A DNA stretch of 64,000 nucleotides from Bacillus crepusculi (GCF_014764715.1 NZ_JACXXE010000001.1:620001-684000), one strand, 5' to 3'; numbered from the stretch's first letter, positions 33,888 to 44,024 are shown. The notes: generated from the sequence alone by a model not told the origin. Numbers and translations: made by a program.

Positions 33888-35501
33888 TTACTTTTTCTCT
33901 AATAAAGCATGAATCGTTGATTCTAAGAGTGATGGCAAAACGCCAAAAGAGAACGGGACATGCAGCCGTTCTGTCCATTTGTGTGCGTCCTTTCCTAATG
34001 GACCAACGTTCATGACAGGAACGTTAAGAGCTTCTTTTTCTCCTTGCGGTAACGAGTAGCCTTTTTGGTAAAGCGGCATGTTGGTCGTATAATCGTCTAC
34101 ATCTTGTTTTTCGAGCTGTAAGTAGCTTAAATCAGACAATCCGGGGAAATATTTCACTTCTTCTACTTCAAGCCCATAGACCTCCTTAGCCTCCCTTTGA
34201 ATCTTCTTTAAGGTCGTCTGAATATGCAAATCATCTGTTGAAGAAACAGAGGGGTAAAATGGCGGACTATAAAACAACACAATCAGCGGCCCCTCTTCCT
34301 TACAAAGCGTCGTCAGCTCTGATACGATTTTGGTTGAAAAATCACGATCTCCAAGCTCGCCTCGGTTGGCGAATGCATAGTTGACAATTCGCTCGACCTC
34401 CTGCGCACCTGATCGTTCGGCGGCTTTTTCGTACAGCTCATGATACGTCAAGACCGTGATGTTTGTGTCGATGGGTGTAAAGTGTTTAAAACGCTGAAAT
34501 GCAGCGGTTTTCTGTTTAAGATTGGCTTCGATTTGGGCGGCTGCTTGTTTCGCAGTTTCATAAAGAAGCCCGTGAAGCTCTTCACTAGAGCGTTTCATCA
34601 TGAGCACATTAAATAAAGAAACAGCCGTGTGAGGTGTTTGAACAGAGTAAGCTTCTTTCAAATCCTTTTGCATCAAATTGGTCGGAGGCGGTGTTACTTC
34701 ACCATCTACTTCCTCACAATAATCACTATTCAGCTCTAACAGCCGGTTTAATTCAGATACCATAAAATTTGCATTTAATCCTGAGAACGGCTCTCCTACA
34801 TGTGTTTCAATTCCTTTACAGAAAAAGCCCGCAAGCACCTTCCCTATACTACCCGTATAGATGTATTGGTGCGCATCCCCTGGATACTTTTCAAACATCG
34901 GCTCACTGTTTAAACACGCTGTATAATCAAGGTCATACTTCTCTTTGAGCTCCTTTAGCTTCGGGACAGCCTCCAGCATTCCCTGTGAATTCACCTCTTC
35001 ATCCGGAACTGTGACGAGCAAAATATTTCCTTCAAACCTCTCCTCCATCGCTCTTTCCAGCATTGAAAGCTGGACAGTCAAGCCTGCTTTCATATCCATG
35101 GATCCTCGTCCAAACAGCCAGTCACCTGAAGCTAAATCCTCTCTTGCTCTTTTTGGAAGAAGCGCACTTTTTTGAGAAAAGGACACCATTAACTCTTCGG
35201 GCTTACACGCCATATTTTGAAATTCTCCGTAATCCTCTGTATCGACGACATCAAAATGGCTGAGAAGCAAAACAGTACGTGGCAGCGTACTTCGTTTGAC
35301 AAGTGCCGTTAAATAATACCGGCCATCCTTCATTGGATGCAAAGCCAAATGATCAGGGTTTTGCTCAAAATATGGCCGCTCCCTCAGCAGGTAATATAAA
35401 TATTCCGCTAACGCTACTTCTCCTGTTGTACCAGATATGCTTTCATACTGCATAAGAGCTGTCAGCAGCTCTTTGAGTTCACTTTCCGTTTGCCATTTCA
35501 T
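33888..35501 (-). CDS. yqjN: M20-family peptidase, RocB-like (YqjN)
   Basis: A 537-residue M20 metallopeptidase-like protein. Metal-site motifs are LLSHFDVVDTEDYG, GRGSMDMKAGLTVQL and VPDEEVNSQGML; the lid domain lies in the middle and FPGLSDLSYLQLEK with GPLGKDAHKWTERL supply late ligands. The family includes RocB of arginine catabolism; substrate here is unknown. ATG at 35501 has GGGGGAG upstream; the open frame extends 13 codons further. Confidence 0.9.
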   Translation of the reverse strand: MKWQTESELKELLTALMQYESISGTTGEVALAEYLYYLLRERPYFEQNPDHLALHPMKDGRYYLTALVKRSTLPRTVLLLSHFDVVDTEDYGEFQNMACKPEELMVSFSQKSALLPKRAREDLASGDWLFGRGSMDMKAGLTVQLSMLERAMEERFEGNILLVTVPDEEVNSQGMLEAVPKLKELKEKYDLDYTACLNSEPMFEKYPGDAHQYIYTGSIGKVLAGFFCKGIETHVGEPFSGLNANFMVSELNRLLELNSDYCEEVDGEVTPPPTNLMQKDLKEAYSVQTPHTAVSLFNVLMMKRSSEELHGLLYETAKQAAAQIEANLKQKTAAFQRFKHFTPIDTNITVLTYHELYEKAAERSGAQEVERIVNYAFANRGELGDRDFSTKIVSELTTLCKEEGPLIVLFYSPPFYPSVSSTDDLHIQTTLKKIQREAKEVYGLEVEEVKYFPGLSDLSYLQLEKQDVDDYTTNMPLYQKGYSLPQGEKEALNVPVMNVGPLGKDAHKWTERLHVPFSFGVLPSLLESTIHALLEKK

Positions 35502-35639
35502 CCGTTCTCCCCCTTTTCTGTCTCTTTCCCCATTATACAAAAACGTGTATAAAAGCTATATTCTTTGAGCACCTTTTATGACGAAAGTTTGAATGGCTGT
35601 TATAATCGGCTATACCATTCAATGAGGAGGCGAAGGTAA

Positions 35640-36656
35640 TTGGAAACAAAACTCTTTTCACCTTGGACATTAAAAGGTGTGACGCTGAAAAACCGCATCG
35701 TGATGTCTCCGATGTGTATGTATTCATCTTATGACCGTGATGGGAAATTACAGCCTTTTCACTTTGCACATTATATTTCCCGTGCACAAGGTCAGGCTGG
35801 GCTGATCATGATTGAGGCGAGCGCTGTTTCCCCTGAGGGCAGAATTAGTGATCAAGACCTTGGGATTTGGAGTGATGAGCACATTGAAGGATTTGCCTCA
35901 TTAAACGAACAAATCAAAACATACGGAACAAAAACAGGCATCCAGCTCGCACATGCCGGACGTAAGGCAGAACTAGACGGTGATATCCTTGCACCATCCA
36001 GCATCCCGTTTGATGAACAGTCTAAAACACCTGTTCAAATGTCTGTTGATCAAATTAAAGATACCGTTCAGGCGTTTCAAGATGCGGCTGTCCGGGCAAA
36101 AAAAGCTGGCTTTGACATCATTGAGATTCATGCTGCGCACGGCTATTTAATTAACGAATTTCTTTCACCGCTTGCGAATCAACGAACAGATGAGTATGGC
36201 GGTTCACCTGAAAACCGTTATCGTTTCTTAAGAGAAGTCGTTGATGCAGTCAATGAAGTTTGGGATGGACCATTATTTGTCCGTGTATCCGCTTCTGATT
36301 ACACAACAAAAGGACTTGATATTGCAGATTATATTGGTATTGCCGCATGGCTGAAAGAGCAAGGTGTCGACTTAATCGATGTCAGCTCAGGTGCTGTCGT
36401 GCAGGCCAAAATCAAGACATTCCCCGGCTACCAAGTGACGTTTGCAGAAAAAATAAAAGAAGGCGCCGGCATCCAAACAGCCGCTGTCGGTTTGATCACA
36501 TCTGGTATACAGGCCGAAGAAATTTTACAAAATCAGCGTGCTGATTTGATCTTTATTGGCAGAGAATTTTTGCGGGATCCATATTTCCCAAAAACAGCTG
36601 CCAAAGAGCTTCGCACATCCATTGAAGCCCCGCGTCAATATGATCGCGCTTGGTAA
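35640..36656 (+). CDS. namA: NADPH dehydrogenase / ene-reductase (old yellow enzyme YqjM)
   Basis: A 338-residue FMN-dependent old yellow enzyme, same length and near-identical core to B. subtilis YqjM. Cys26 and Tyr28 in [10 protein letters not shown] tune the flavin and bind substrate; [17 protein letters not shown] holds the substrate-binding His pair; [16 protein letters not shown] and [11 protein letters not shown] are phosphate-binding segments. It reduces activated alkenes and nitro compounds and is induced by electrophiles in B. subtilis. The start codon is TTG, preceded by GAGGAGGCG. Confidence 0.97.
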   Translation: METKLFSPWTLKGVTLKNRIVMSPMCMYSSYDRDGKLQPFHFAHYISRAQGQAGLIMIEASAVSPEGRISDQDLGIWSDEHIEGFASLNEQIKTYGTKTGIQLAHAGRKAELDGDILAPSSIPFDEQSKTPVQMSVDQIKDTVQAFQDAAVRAKKAGFDIIEIHAAHGYLINEFLSPLANQRTDEYGGSPENRYRFLREVVDAVNEVWDGPLFVRVSASDYTTKGLDIADYIGIAAWLKEQGVDLIDVSSGAVVQAKIKTFPGYQVTFAEKIKEGAGIQTAAVGLITSGIQAEEILQNQRADLIFIGREFLRDPYFPKTAAKELRTSIEAPRQYDRAW

Positions 36657-36667
36657 AATGTCATAGG

Positions 36668-36704
36668 AAAAAGGTGTCTATTTTTTGAAATAGGCATCTT
36701 TTTT
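36668..36704 (+). terminator. Terminator after namA
   Basis: AAAGGTGTCTATTT pairs with AAATAGGCATCTTT (two G-U pairs), loop of four, then T-run on the plus strand. Confidence 0.7.
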
Positions 36705-36775
36705 GTTTTAAAGAGAAACATATCTGCCTTTTGTGCCGTCTTTTAGCTAAAGAACCACTTAGAGGAGATGGAAGA

Positions 36776-37540
36776 ATGAACCCTGTAATGATTGAAAGAA
36801 CGTATCATATAGATGGACATCACTTTTATACAAAGCATCGTCAAGGCAAAAGACAAGCGACCATTATCTTTGAAGCAGGCTACGGAATGTCTGGCGATAC
36901 GTGGGCAAATATGGCCCATGATATTGACCCGGAGCTTGGGGTTTTCTTATACGACCGGTTAGGAAATGGAAACAGCAGTGTCAGCAGCGAAGGAAGAACC
37001 CTGCATGACCTTGCAGATGATTTAGATGCGCTTTTGGAACATGCCAATATCCAGCCGCCATTTCTCATTGTGGCTCACTCATTTGGTTCTCTTGTCAGCC
37101 GATTATGGGCAAGCCGCAGAAGAGAAGATGTCATCGGCATGGTGCTGTTAGACCCAGCAAGTGAGGAGCAAGAGCAGGTCATTCTGCCGCTTTTATCAAA
37201 GGAAGAACGTGCTTCATATATGGCGCAGTTCACAGCCGAATGTACCCATGAGGACTTTCAACAAATGCTATGCACAATCAAAGAAGAGCAAACGCATTAT
37301 GGGATGATGCCGCTTCTTGTCATTTCCTCAGGTAAGGGCCGATTGTTTCATCCAGCGCATGAAGCCTGGCTTAGGCTTCATAAACGGATGCTGTCTTTTT
37401 CATCCCAAAGCGGATGGATTCAAGCACAGAACAGCTCGCACTATATTCATCATGATGAGCCGCATATTGTTCAGCTTGCCATCTATGATGTATGGTGCGC
37501 AGCTAAACAGCCTGTCTCCTATTATCAAACAGCCAATTAA
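36776..37540 (+). CDS. yqjL: Alpha/beta hydrolase YqjL
   Basis: A 254-residue alpha/beta hydrolase. FEAGYGMSGDTWANMA forms the oxyanion side; the nucleophile elbow is IVAHSFGSLVSRLWA (Ser); the acid is near LLDPASEEQEQ and the His in SSHYIHHDEPHIVQL. B. subtilis YqjL has been linked to paraquat resistance; substrate unknown. ATG at 36776 with AGAGGAGATGG upstream. Lies downstream of namA behind a terminator, tail to tail with the aminotransferase. Confidence 0.9.
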   Translation: MNPVMIERTYHIDGHHFYTKHRQGKRQATIIFEAGYGMSGDTWANMAHDIDPELGVFLYDRLGNGNSSVSSEGRTLHDLADDLDALLEHANIQPPFLIVAHSFGSLVSRLWASRRREDVIGMVLLDPASEEQEQVILPLLSKEERASYMAQFTAECTHEDFQQMLCTIKEEQTHYGMMPLLVISSGKGRLFHPAHEAWLRLHKRMLSFSSQSGWIQAQNSSHYIHHDEPHIVQLAIYDVWCAAKQPVSYYQTAN

Positions 37541-37545
37541 ACACA

Positions 37546-37583
37546 AAAACTCCTTGACTCATAAGCGGTCAAGGAGTTTCTTT
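37546..37583. terminator. Bidirectional terminator between yqjL and the aminotransferase gene
   Basis: AAACTCCTTGAC/GTCAAGGAGTTT stem with 9-base loop; A- and T-rich flanks on both sides. Confidence 0.8.
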
Positions 37584-37586
37584 TAT

Positions 37587-38894
37587 TTATGCCGTTGGGG
37601 CAGATTGACTTTTTTCAGAAAGCAGCTTTTCAATGCTGACAAGCTGAACACATAACGTAAAGATATCAATCGCTTGCTCTAGTTCTTCAAGTGATGGGAA
37701 CGTTGGCGCAATGCGAATGTTACGATCAAACGGGTCTTTTCCATATGGATAAGTCGCACCTGCACCTGTCATTGTGACACCTGCTTCTTTCGCTTTTTGC
37801 ACAACAGTTTTTGCGCAATGATCGAGAGTATTTAAACTAATGAAATAGCCGCCATTTGGCTTGTGCCATTCAGCGATGCCTTTCCCGCCAAGTTTTTCGT
37901 CAAGGATAGATAGAACGAGGTCAAACTTCGGCTTAATGATCGCCGCGTGCTTTTTCATATGTTCCTTCAAGCCTTCTGGATTCTGGAAGAAACGAAGATG
38001 TCTCAATTGATTGATTTTGTCTGGTCCAATCGTTTGTACCGATAATTGCTTTTGAGTGAAGCTCACATTGTCCGGGCTAGACGCCATCAGTGCAACTCCT
38101 GAGCCTGGGAATGTAATTTTAGAAGTAGACGCAAACATAAACACACGGTTTGGGTGCCCTGCTTTCTCTACTGCTTGAAAAATATCTTTTAATGGATCAG
38201 GAGTATCCGTTAGATGATGTACAGCATATGCATCATCCCAAAAAATACGGAAATCGTCTGCTTTTGTTTTCATTGAAGCTAGACGGTCAACGACCTCATC
38301 TGAATACGTAATGCCGTCTGGGTTGCTATATTTCGGTACACACCAAATGCCTTTAATCGCTTCATCTTCTGCAACCCATTTTTCTACCTGATCCATATCA
38401 GGTCCGTCAGCCTTCATATCTACCGTGATCATCTCTATGTTAAATAGCTCACAAATGGCAAAATGACGGTCATACCCTGGGCTCGGTGCAAGGAATTTCA
38501 CCTTTGGTAGCTCTCCCCAAGGTGTTTTGCTGCCATATACACCGTGACTCATGGCACGGGCAATTGTATCATGCATCATATTGAGGCTGGAATTACCGCC
38601 AATGATGATTTGTTCTGGCTTCAGATTGAGCACATCTGCAAAAAATTTCTTTGTTTCAGGAAGGCCTGTCAAACCGCCATAGTTTCGCACATCTGTGCCA
38701 TCCTCAGCTGTCATCGCATCCTTTGATGTCACGACATCGAGCATGCCCATAGACAAATCGAGCTGTTTTGGCGAAGGTTTCCCTCTAGACATGTCTAAGT
38801 GTAAGTTTTTACTTTTGTACGTTTCATACTCATTTTGTAGTGCCAAATAAAGGTCATTCAATTCTGCTTCACTTAACGCTGTAAAACCGCTCAT
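37587..38894 (-). CDS. PLP-dependent aminotransferase, subgroup If aspartate aminotransferase type
   Basis: A 435-residue fold-type I aminotransferase of the family once annotated as MocR-like alanine-glyoxylate aminotransferase (Aminotran_MocR). It opens with LYLALQNEYETYKSKNLHLD and MSRGKPSPKQLDLS. The PLP lysine is in FASTSKITFPGSGVALMAS; IIGGNSSLNMMHDTIARAM and IFWDDAYAVHHL give other PLP contacts; the C-terminal arginine is likely in DRNIRIAPTFPS. Members of this group act as aspartate aminotransferases in actinobacteria. No DNA-binding domain is present, so it is not a regulator. I do not recall it at this place in B. subtilis. GGGAGG lies upstream of the ATG. Confidence 0.87.
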   Translation of the reverse strand: MSGFTALSEAELNDLYLALQNEYETYKSKNLHLDMSRGKPSPKQLDLSMGMLDVVTSKDAMTAEDGTDVRNYGGLTGLPETKKFFADVLNLKPEQIIIGGNSSLNMMHDTIARAMSHGVYGSKTPWGELPKVKFLAPSPGYDRHFAICELFNIEMITVDMKADGPDMDQVEKWVAEDEAIKGIWCVPKYSNPDGITYSDEVVDRLASMKTKADDFRIFWDDAYAVHHLTDTPDPLKDIFQAVEKAGHPNRVFMFASTSKITFPGSGVALMASSPDNVSFTQKQLSVQTIGPDKINQLRHLRFFQNPEGLKEHMKKHAAIIKPKFDLVLSILDEKLGGKGIAEWHKPNGGYFISLNTLDHCAKTVVQKAKEAGVTMTGAGATYPYGKDPFDRNIRIAPTFPSLEELEQAIDIFTLCVQLVSIEKLLSEKSQSAPTA

Positions 38895-39033
38895 CTTTGA
38901 TTGTGCCTCCCGTATTCTTCATAGTTTGATACGTCATTTATTTTTTCTTCACCATTTTACCACTACCTGAAAAAGAGCGTCATCAAAAATATCAAAAAAA
39001 TCACACAACTTTTTTTGACGATTCATCCAATTT

Positions 39034-39963
39034 TTACAGGGTACGGTCAATCGTAAAAGAAAAGAAATCATGTGCAGCTTCTGTCAGCGGGAATATATCG
39101 CGGGCTTCTTTTAACAGTTGATGCAGTGCCTCTTCTCCTTGGTACCGTGCACTAATATGGGTCAAAATGAGCCTTTTTGCGCCTGCTTCCTGCGCCGTTT
39201 GCGCTGCCTGTTCTGTCGTGCTGTGATAATAATTGTAGGCTAATTCTGCATCTTCTTTACCGAATGTTGCTTCATGGACTAACACATCCGCATTCTTGGC
39301 AAGCCTTATTATATTCTCGCACAAACGAGTATCTCCTGAAAATGCAACAATTCTCCCTTTTTTAGGGGGTTCCAAATAATCGGTTCCGTCAATGATCCTG
39401 CCATCTTCAAGTGTAACGGTTTCCCCTTTTTTTAACTTCTGATACAAAGGTCCAGGTTTTACCCCGATTTCTTTTAGGTCTTCGGCTTTTAATGCACCAG
39501 GTACATCTTTTTCGACAACCCGATAGCCGTAAGCTGGGATACCGTGAGACACCCGTCTTGCTTCTACTTGAAAGGTATCATCCTCAAACACGATGCCTTC
39601 ATCTATTTCTATGATATGCAGCGGATATGTCAAATGCGTTTGTGTAGCTGAAAGTGCCGCATTCACAAAGGCTTTGATACCCTTTGGGCCATAGATTGTT
39701 AGTTCATCCTCTCCGCCTTGAAAGGACCTACTGCCGAGCAGTCCTGGGAGACCATATACATGATCACCGTGCATATGAGTGATAAATATTTTCTCAATCT
39801 TTCTCGGTTTAATCGTTGTATGTAATATTTGATGCTGCGTCGCTTCCCCGCAATCAAAAAGCCACACTGCTTTCCTCTCTTCTAATAGCTTAAGCGCTGT
39901 GCAAGTGACGTTTCTTGTTTTTGCAGGAATGCCTGCACCTGTTCCTAAAAAGAGCAGTTCCAT
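39034..39963 (-). CDS. rnz: Ribonuclease Z
   Basis: A 309-residue tRNA 3'-processing endonuclease of the short RNase Z type. Zinc motif [31 protein letters not shown] near the N-terminus, the PxKxG-like exosite in [16 protein letters not shown], and late ligands in [19 protein letters not shown] and LTHISARY. It cuts CCA-less tRNA precursors. Same position as B. subtilis rnz (yqjK), divergent from zwf. Confidence 0.97.
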   Translation of the reverse strand: MELLFLGTGAGIPAKTRNVTCTALKLLEERKAVWLFDCGEATQHQILHTTIKPRKIEKIFITHMHGDHVYGLPGLLGSRSFQGGEDELTIYGPKGIKAFVNAALSATQTHLTYPLHIIEIDEGIVFEDDTFQVEARRVSHGIPAYGYRVVEKDVPGALKAEDLKEIGVKPGPLYQKLKKGETVTLEDGRIIDGTDYLEPPKKGRIVAFSGDTRLCENIIRLAKNADVLVHEATFGKEDAELAYNYYHSTTEQAAQTAQEAGAKRLILTHISARYQGEEALHQLLKEARDIFPLTEAAHDFFSFTIDRTL

Positions 39964-40092
39964 AGCTTTTTCCTCCTACAGCCGGTATACAATATCTTCA
40001 TTCATATAGAATACATGAAGACAAGGTAAATGTGAATTCAGCGGAATTTTTTAAAAAAGTCAAACGAGAGCAGAAAAAGTCGAATCAAATGT

Positions 40093-40121
40093 TTGCTTTA
40101 CGAACAATGAACCTTTAAAAT
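40093..40121 (+). promoter_or_regulatory. Sigma-A promoter of zwf
   Basis: TTGCTT and TAAAAT with a 17-base spacer, 64 bases before the GTG start. Nothing else stands out in the 222-bp rnz-zwf gap. Confidence 0.45.
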
Positions 40122-40185
40122 AAAGAAAATGTACATACATTCTCGGTTTTTACAACAATGCTACGAATAAAGTGAGGTACTTTTC

Positions 40186-41661
40186 GTGAATACAGAAACT
40201 AACAATCCAAAAGCAGTCATTGTCATTTTTGGCGCAACAGGAGATCTTGCCAAACGCAAGCTCTACCCTTCTATACATAGACTTTTTCATAGCGGAAAGC
40301 TTGGAGATGAATTCGCCGTTGTAGGTGTTGGGCGCCGCCCTTGGTCTCATGAGGACCTCAGAGCTGTGGTAAAAGATTCGGTCTCTTCTGATGATGCGGA
40401 AGCGAAAACAGAGGAATTCATTTCTCATTTCTATTATCATGACTTCGACGTATCAAGCCCTGCTTCCTATCAATCGCTTAACACACTTCTAGCCGGCCTT
40501 GAAGATACGTACAGTATCCCAAATAACCGTATGTTTTATTTAGCCATGGCACCGGAATTCTTCGGAACGATTGCAAAGTTCTTAAAGAGTGAGGGCGTAT
40601 CAGAAACAACCGGCTGGTCACGTCTTGTCATCGAAAAACCATTTGGACATGACCTGCCAAGTGCGAAAACGCTAAATGAAGAAATTCGTGATGCATTTAC
40701 AGAAGATCAAATTTATCGGATTGACCACTATCTCGGTAAACAAATGGTTCAAAACATCGAGGTCATCCGTTTTGCGAATGCCATCTTTGAACCACTTTGG
40801 ACAAACCGCTATATTTCAAACATCCAAATTACATCTAGTGAATCTTTAGGTGTTGAAGACCGGGCTAGATATTACGAAAGTTCTGGTGCCCTAAGAGACA
40901 TGGTCCAAAACCATATGCTTCAGATGGTCGCACTTTTAGCAATGGAGCCTCCAATTAAGCTGAATACAGAGGAAATCCGTAGCGAAAAACGGAAAGCATT
41001 GCGTGCTCTTCGTCCTTTCTCTAAAGATGAGGTCGATCAATTCTTTGTCCGCGGGCAGTATGATGCTGGGACGATTGATGGCAGCATGGTTCCCTCCTAT
41101 CTTGAAGAGCAAAATGTTGATCCGAACTCCAATACAGAAACATTCGTTGCAGGGAAGCTACTGATTGATAACTTTAGATGGGCCGGGGTACCATTTTACA
41201 TTCGTACAGGAAAACGATTAGAAAAGAAATCTACTCAGATCGTCGTTCAATTTAAAGACATTCCAATGAACCTGTACTACGGAAATGGAAATTCCATGCA
41301 TCCAAACTTACTCGTCATTCACATTCAGCCAGATGAAGGCATTACCCTTCACCTGAACGCTCGCAAGCTAGATGGCGGAACGTATGCGAAACCAATTAAG
41401 CTCGACTACCAAACAAACTATAATGACATCATGAATACACCAGAAGCATATGAAAAGCTGATTCATGACTGTTTATTGGGCGATGCTACAAACTTTGCTC
41501 ACTGGGATGAAGTGGCACTTTCTTGGAACTTTGTTGATCCGATTTCTGAAAAATGGGCAGAAAACAAAACATTAAAACCAAACTACCCTGCTGGTTCAAT
41601 GGGACCGAAAGAAGCAGATCAGCTTCTAGAAAAAGACGGGTACCATTGGTGGAATATATAA
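40186..41661 (+). CDS. zwf: Glucose-6-phosphate 1-dehydrogenase
   Basis: A 491-residue G6PD, entry enzyme of the oxidative pentose phosphate pathway, making NADPH. Coenzyme fingerprint VIVIFGATGDLAKRKLYPS, substrate-binding RIDHYLGKQMVQN, and EKPFGHDLPSAKTLNEEI are all present. The start is GTG, with AAAGTGAGG upstream. In B. subtilis zwf neighbours gndA; here about 6.3 kb of sugar genes lie between. Confidence 0.97.
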   Translation: MNTETNNPKAVIVIFGATGDLAKRKLYPSIHRLFHSGKLGDEFAVVGVGRRPWSHEDLRAVVKDSVSSDDAEAKTEEFISHFYYHDFDVSSPASYQSLNTLLAGLEDTYSIPNNRMFYLAMAPEFFGTIAKFLKSEGVSETTGWSRLVIEKPFGHDLPSAKTLNEEIRDAFTEDQIYRIDHYLGKQMVQNIEVIRFANAIFEPLWTNRYISNIQITSSESLGVEDRARYYESSGALRDMVQNHMLQMVALLAMEPPIKLNTEEIRSEKRKALRALRPFSKDEVDQFFVRGQYDAGTIDGSMVPSYLEEQNVDPNSNTETFVAGKLLIDNFRWAGVPFYIRTGKRLEKKSTQIVVQFKDIPMNLYYGNGNSMHPNLLVIHIQPDEGITLHLNARKLDGGTYAKPIKLDYQTNYNDIMNTPEAYEKLIHDCLLGDATNFAHWDEVALSWNFVDPISEKWAENKTLKPNYPAGSMGPKEADQLLEKDGYHWWNI

Positions 41662-41670
41662 AATCGATAT

Positions 41671-41709
41671 AAAAAAGAGCAGTCTCCCTAGGAGTTCTGC
41701 TCTTTTTTT
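41671..41709. terminator. Bidirectional terminator between zwf and the GntR gene
   Basis: AAAAAAGAGCAG/CTGCTCTTTTTT stem with 14-base loop between convergent genes. Confidence 0.85.
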
Positions 41710-42430
41710 AACGTCCTGTTTTCGTAATTTCAACCGTTGAAAAATCAAACTTATCATAGCGATGATGGCTAAAGGAATATTCAAACGGCCGGCCTGTGTT
41801 TAAATAAGCAACCTGCTCGACTTCAAGCACTGGATCACTTGGGTCACAGCCTAAATACTGCTGATCAAGCTGGTCTGATTTTGCCGCTCTAATTTTCTTG
41901 TGCGCCCCTGCTACTTTCAATTGAAGCTCCTTTGAAATGTAGTCATAGATAGAGCCCAGCAAAACCTCTTCATCTATTCCCTTGATCATATTTACAGGCA
42001 TAAAGGTTTTTTCTAATACATACGGCTCTTCATCCACAAGACGGAGCCGAATAATGTCATAAACGGGTGAGCTTAAGTCAATCGATAGGTGGGCTGCCAC
42101 CTCTTCACTTGGGAAATGCACATCAAAGCGAATGATTTGGCTCGTCACATGTTTATCTGCCATGACTTTTGTGAATCCTTTATTTTCATGGCCTGAGACG
42201 TTGATTGCCCCTTGGTTTAGCGCCGCCTTCACAATAAATGTGCCGTGACCTCTTTTTCTAAAGAGCAGACCTTCTGCCACGAGAAGATCGAGCGCGCGCT
42301 TCATCGTCATTCTACTGCATTGAAATTCAGCGGCAAGCGAGTTTTCATCTGGAATGGGTTGATCTGCTGGATAATATGCTGTTCCTATTCGTTTTCTAAT
42401 TTCTTCTGAAATGAGCTCGTACTTTTTCAT
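41708..42430 (-). CDS. GntR-family (HutC/UTRA) regulator of the beta-glucoside operon
   Basis: A 240-residue repressor. The N-terminal winged helix (residues 1-70) has DENSLAAEFQCSRMTMKRAL and the wing LLFRKRGHGTFIVKA. The C-terminal UTRA effector domain (residues 90-235) includes SPVYDIIRLRLVDEEPYVLE and ends RPFEYSFSHHRYDKFDFS. It follows a PTS/6-phospho-beta-glucosidase operon in the same order as gmuR in the B. subtilis gmuBACDR operon, and likely senses a sugar phosphate. A terminator and 187 bp part it from the GH1 gene, so it may have its own promoter (TATAAT at 42465-42470, minus strand, overlapping a cre-like sequence). Confidence 0.9.
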   Translation of the reverse strand: MKKYELISEEIRKRIGTAYYPADQPIPDENSLAAEFQCSRMTMKRALDLLVAEGLLFRKRGHGTFIVKAALNQGAINVSGHENKGFTKVMADKHVTSQIIRFDVHFPSEEVAAHLSIDLSSPVYDIIRLRLVDEEPYVLEKTFMPVNMIKGIDEEVLLGSIYDYISKELQLKVAGAHKKIRAAKSDQLDQQYLGCDPSDPVLEVEQVAYLNTGRPFEYSFSHHRYDKFDFSTVEITKTGR

Positions 42431-42586
42431 CTCACACCACCAACTGACTGTTTTTTCATATCATATTATAGCGCTTTCTTTATGGCGTTTTTTGGCCTTC
42501 TTCTCATTCTACACTAAGCCTAGTGTGCTTAAAAGGTGCCAGCCATTTTTGTTTCATCCTCTTGCCTTCACATAAGAAAAATACTT

Positions 42587-42615
42587 GCCCTTTTTAAGGA
42601 AAGAGCAAGTATTTT
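42587..42615 (-). terminator. Terminator of the beta-glucoside PTS operon
   Basis: AAAATACTTGC/GCAAGTATTTT stem, next to the glucosidase stop. Confidence 0.7.
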
Positions 42616-42617
42616 CA

Positions 42618-44024
42618 TTAAAAACCGTTATTCTTTGAAACAGATTGAAACCAGTATCCACTTTTCTTGATGGTTCGTTTCCCGTCTTCTTGTAGATCAA
42701 CTGAGACAAATCCATAACGATTCTTGTATGCATTTGTCCATGACCAATTATCCATAAACGTCCACAGATGATAGCCTTTCACATTGCTTCCTTCTTGAAT
42801 GGCTTGATGCACCCATTTGAGATGCTCAGATATAAAGTCAATACGGTAATCGTCATGAATCATTCCTTCTTCATCCTTAAACCGCTCTTCTCCTTCGACT
42901 CCCATTCCATTTTCAGAAATAAAGCATTCGATATTATCATAGTCTGTTTGGACTTTTTTCAATATATCGTAAATCCCTTTTTCATAGATTTCCCAGCCTC
43001 GATACACGTTCATTTTTCTTCCCGGCATTTCAAAAGAATCAAAATAATGATTTGGCATAAATGGCGCTTGAGGATGAGGCATATGCTCTTTTGCTTTCAC
43101 TCTTCTTGGCTGATAATAGTTGATGCCAAGAAGGTCAATTGTATTCTCTTGAATGAGCGCAAGGTCTCCTTCTTCCATACTTGGCATAAAGCCTTCTTTC
43201 TTTAAGACCTCTACTAGTTTTTCAGGGAAATGTCCTTTTACCGCAGGATCTAGGAAGGAACGGTTAAAGAAAGCATCTGCCAACTCAGCTGCTTCGACAT
43301 CGCGCGGATTCTGGCTTCGCGGATACGAAGGGGTGAGATTCAGAATGATGCCGATTTTCCCGTCTTGCTTCATTTCTTTGTAAGCCGCAATCGCCTTAGC
43401 ATTTGATAAAATTTCATGAAAACCGACCTGTACTGCCTTTTGGAAATCGACTTCGTTTGGATAATGAAAGCTATACATATACCCGCCCTCTACAGGGACA
43501 ATCGGTTCGTTATGGGTAAACCATTTTTTCACTCGGTCTCCAAATAACTGAAAGCACAATGTCGCATAGCTGACATAATCGTCGACTACTTGTCTGTTCA
43601 CCCATCCGCCCTTCTCCTGCAGCGCCATTGGCATATCAAAATGGTACAGGTTCACAAACGGCTCGATATCATGTGCAATCAGTTCATTGATCACAGCATT
43701 GTAAAAAGACACTGCTTCTTCATTGACGGCACCTTTTCCTTCAGGTAAAAGGCGTGACCATGAAATCGAAAGCCGAAACGAATTGTGCCCAATTTCTTTC
43801 ATCAGACGGATATCTTCTTTATATTTTCGGTAAAATTGAGATGTCACGTTCGGCCCTACGCCATTAAAAAAGCGTGTCGGCTCTTTTTCAAACCAATGAT
43901 CCCAAATGTTCGGTCCCTTTCCATCTCCAGAGACGCTCCCTTCTGTTTGCGTCGCAGAAGCAGAAGATCCCCACCAAAAACCTTCTGGAAATATATATGA
44001 TTGTTTGTTAGTTTCCATCGACAT
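42618..44024 (-). CDS. 6-phospho-beta-glucosidase, glycoside hydrolase family 1
   Basis: A 468-residue GH1 enzyme splitting phosphorylated beta-glucosides (such as cellobiose-6-phosphate) delivered by the adjacent PTS. FPEGFWWGSSASATQTEG opens the barrel; the acid/base Glu is in KWFTHNEPIVP and the nucleophile Glu in CFISENGMGVEGE; late segments such as GYHLWTFMDNWSWTNAYKNR are typical. Equivalent in position to gmuD. ATG at 44024 has GAAGGAGAC 7 bases upstream; a second ATG lies two codons on. Confidence 0.93.
   Translation of the reverse strand: MSMETNKQSYIFPEGFWWGSSASATQTEGSVSGDGKGPNIWDHWFEKEPTRFFNGVGPNVTSQFYRKYKEDIRLMKEIGHNSFRLSISWSRLLPEGKGAVNEEAVSFYNAVINELIAHDIEPFVNLYHFDMPMALQEKGGWVNRQVVDDYVSYATLCFQLFGDRVKKWFTHNEPIVPVEGGYMYSFHYPNEVDFQKAVQVGFHEILSNAKAIAAYKEMKQDGKIGIILNLTPSYPRSQNPRDVEAAELADAFFNRSFLDPAVKGHFPEKLVEVLKKEGFMPSMEEGDLALIQENTIDLLGINYYQPRRVKAKEHMPHPQAPFMPNHYFDSFEMPGRKMNVYRGWEIYEKGIYDILKKVQTDYDNIECFISENGMGVEGEERFKDEEGMIHDDYRIDFISEHLKWVHQAIQEGSNVKGYHLWTFMDNWSWTNAYKNRYGFVSVDLQEDGKRTIKKSGYWFQSVSKNNGF

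Noticed and set aside
42465-42480. cre-like sequence before the GntR gene
   Set aside because: Two mismatches to the consensus and overlap with an AT-rich -10; too weak to list as a site, noted only in the gene entry.
42511-42536. Inverted repeat CACTA...TAGTG upstream of the GntR gene, considered as a second operator
   Set aside because: Arms are only 5 bp and share nothing with the 20-bp palindrome of the operon promoter.
42768-43205. Plus-strand frame of 145 codons inside the glucosidase gene
   Set aside because: Antisense shadow of a conserved GH1 gene; no ribosome site, Phe/His/Ile-rich as expected of a reverse frame.
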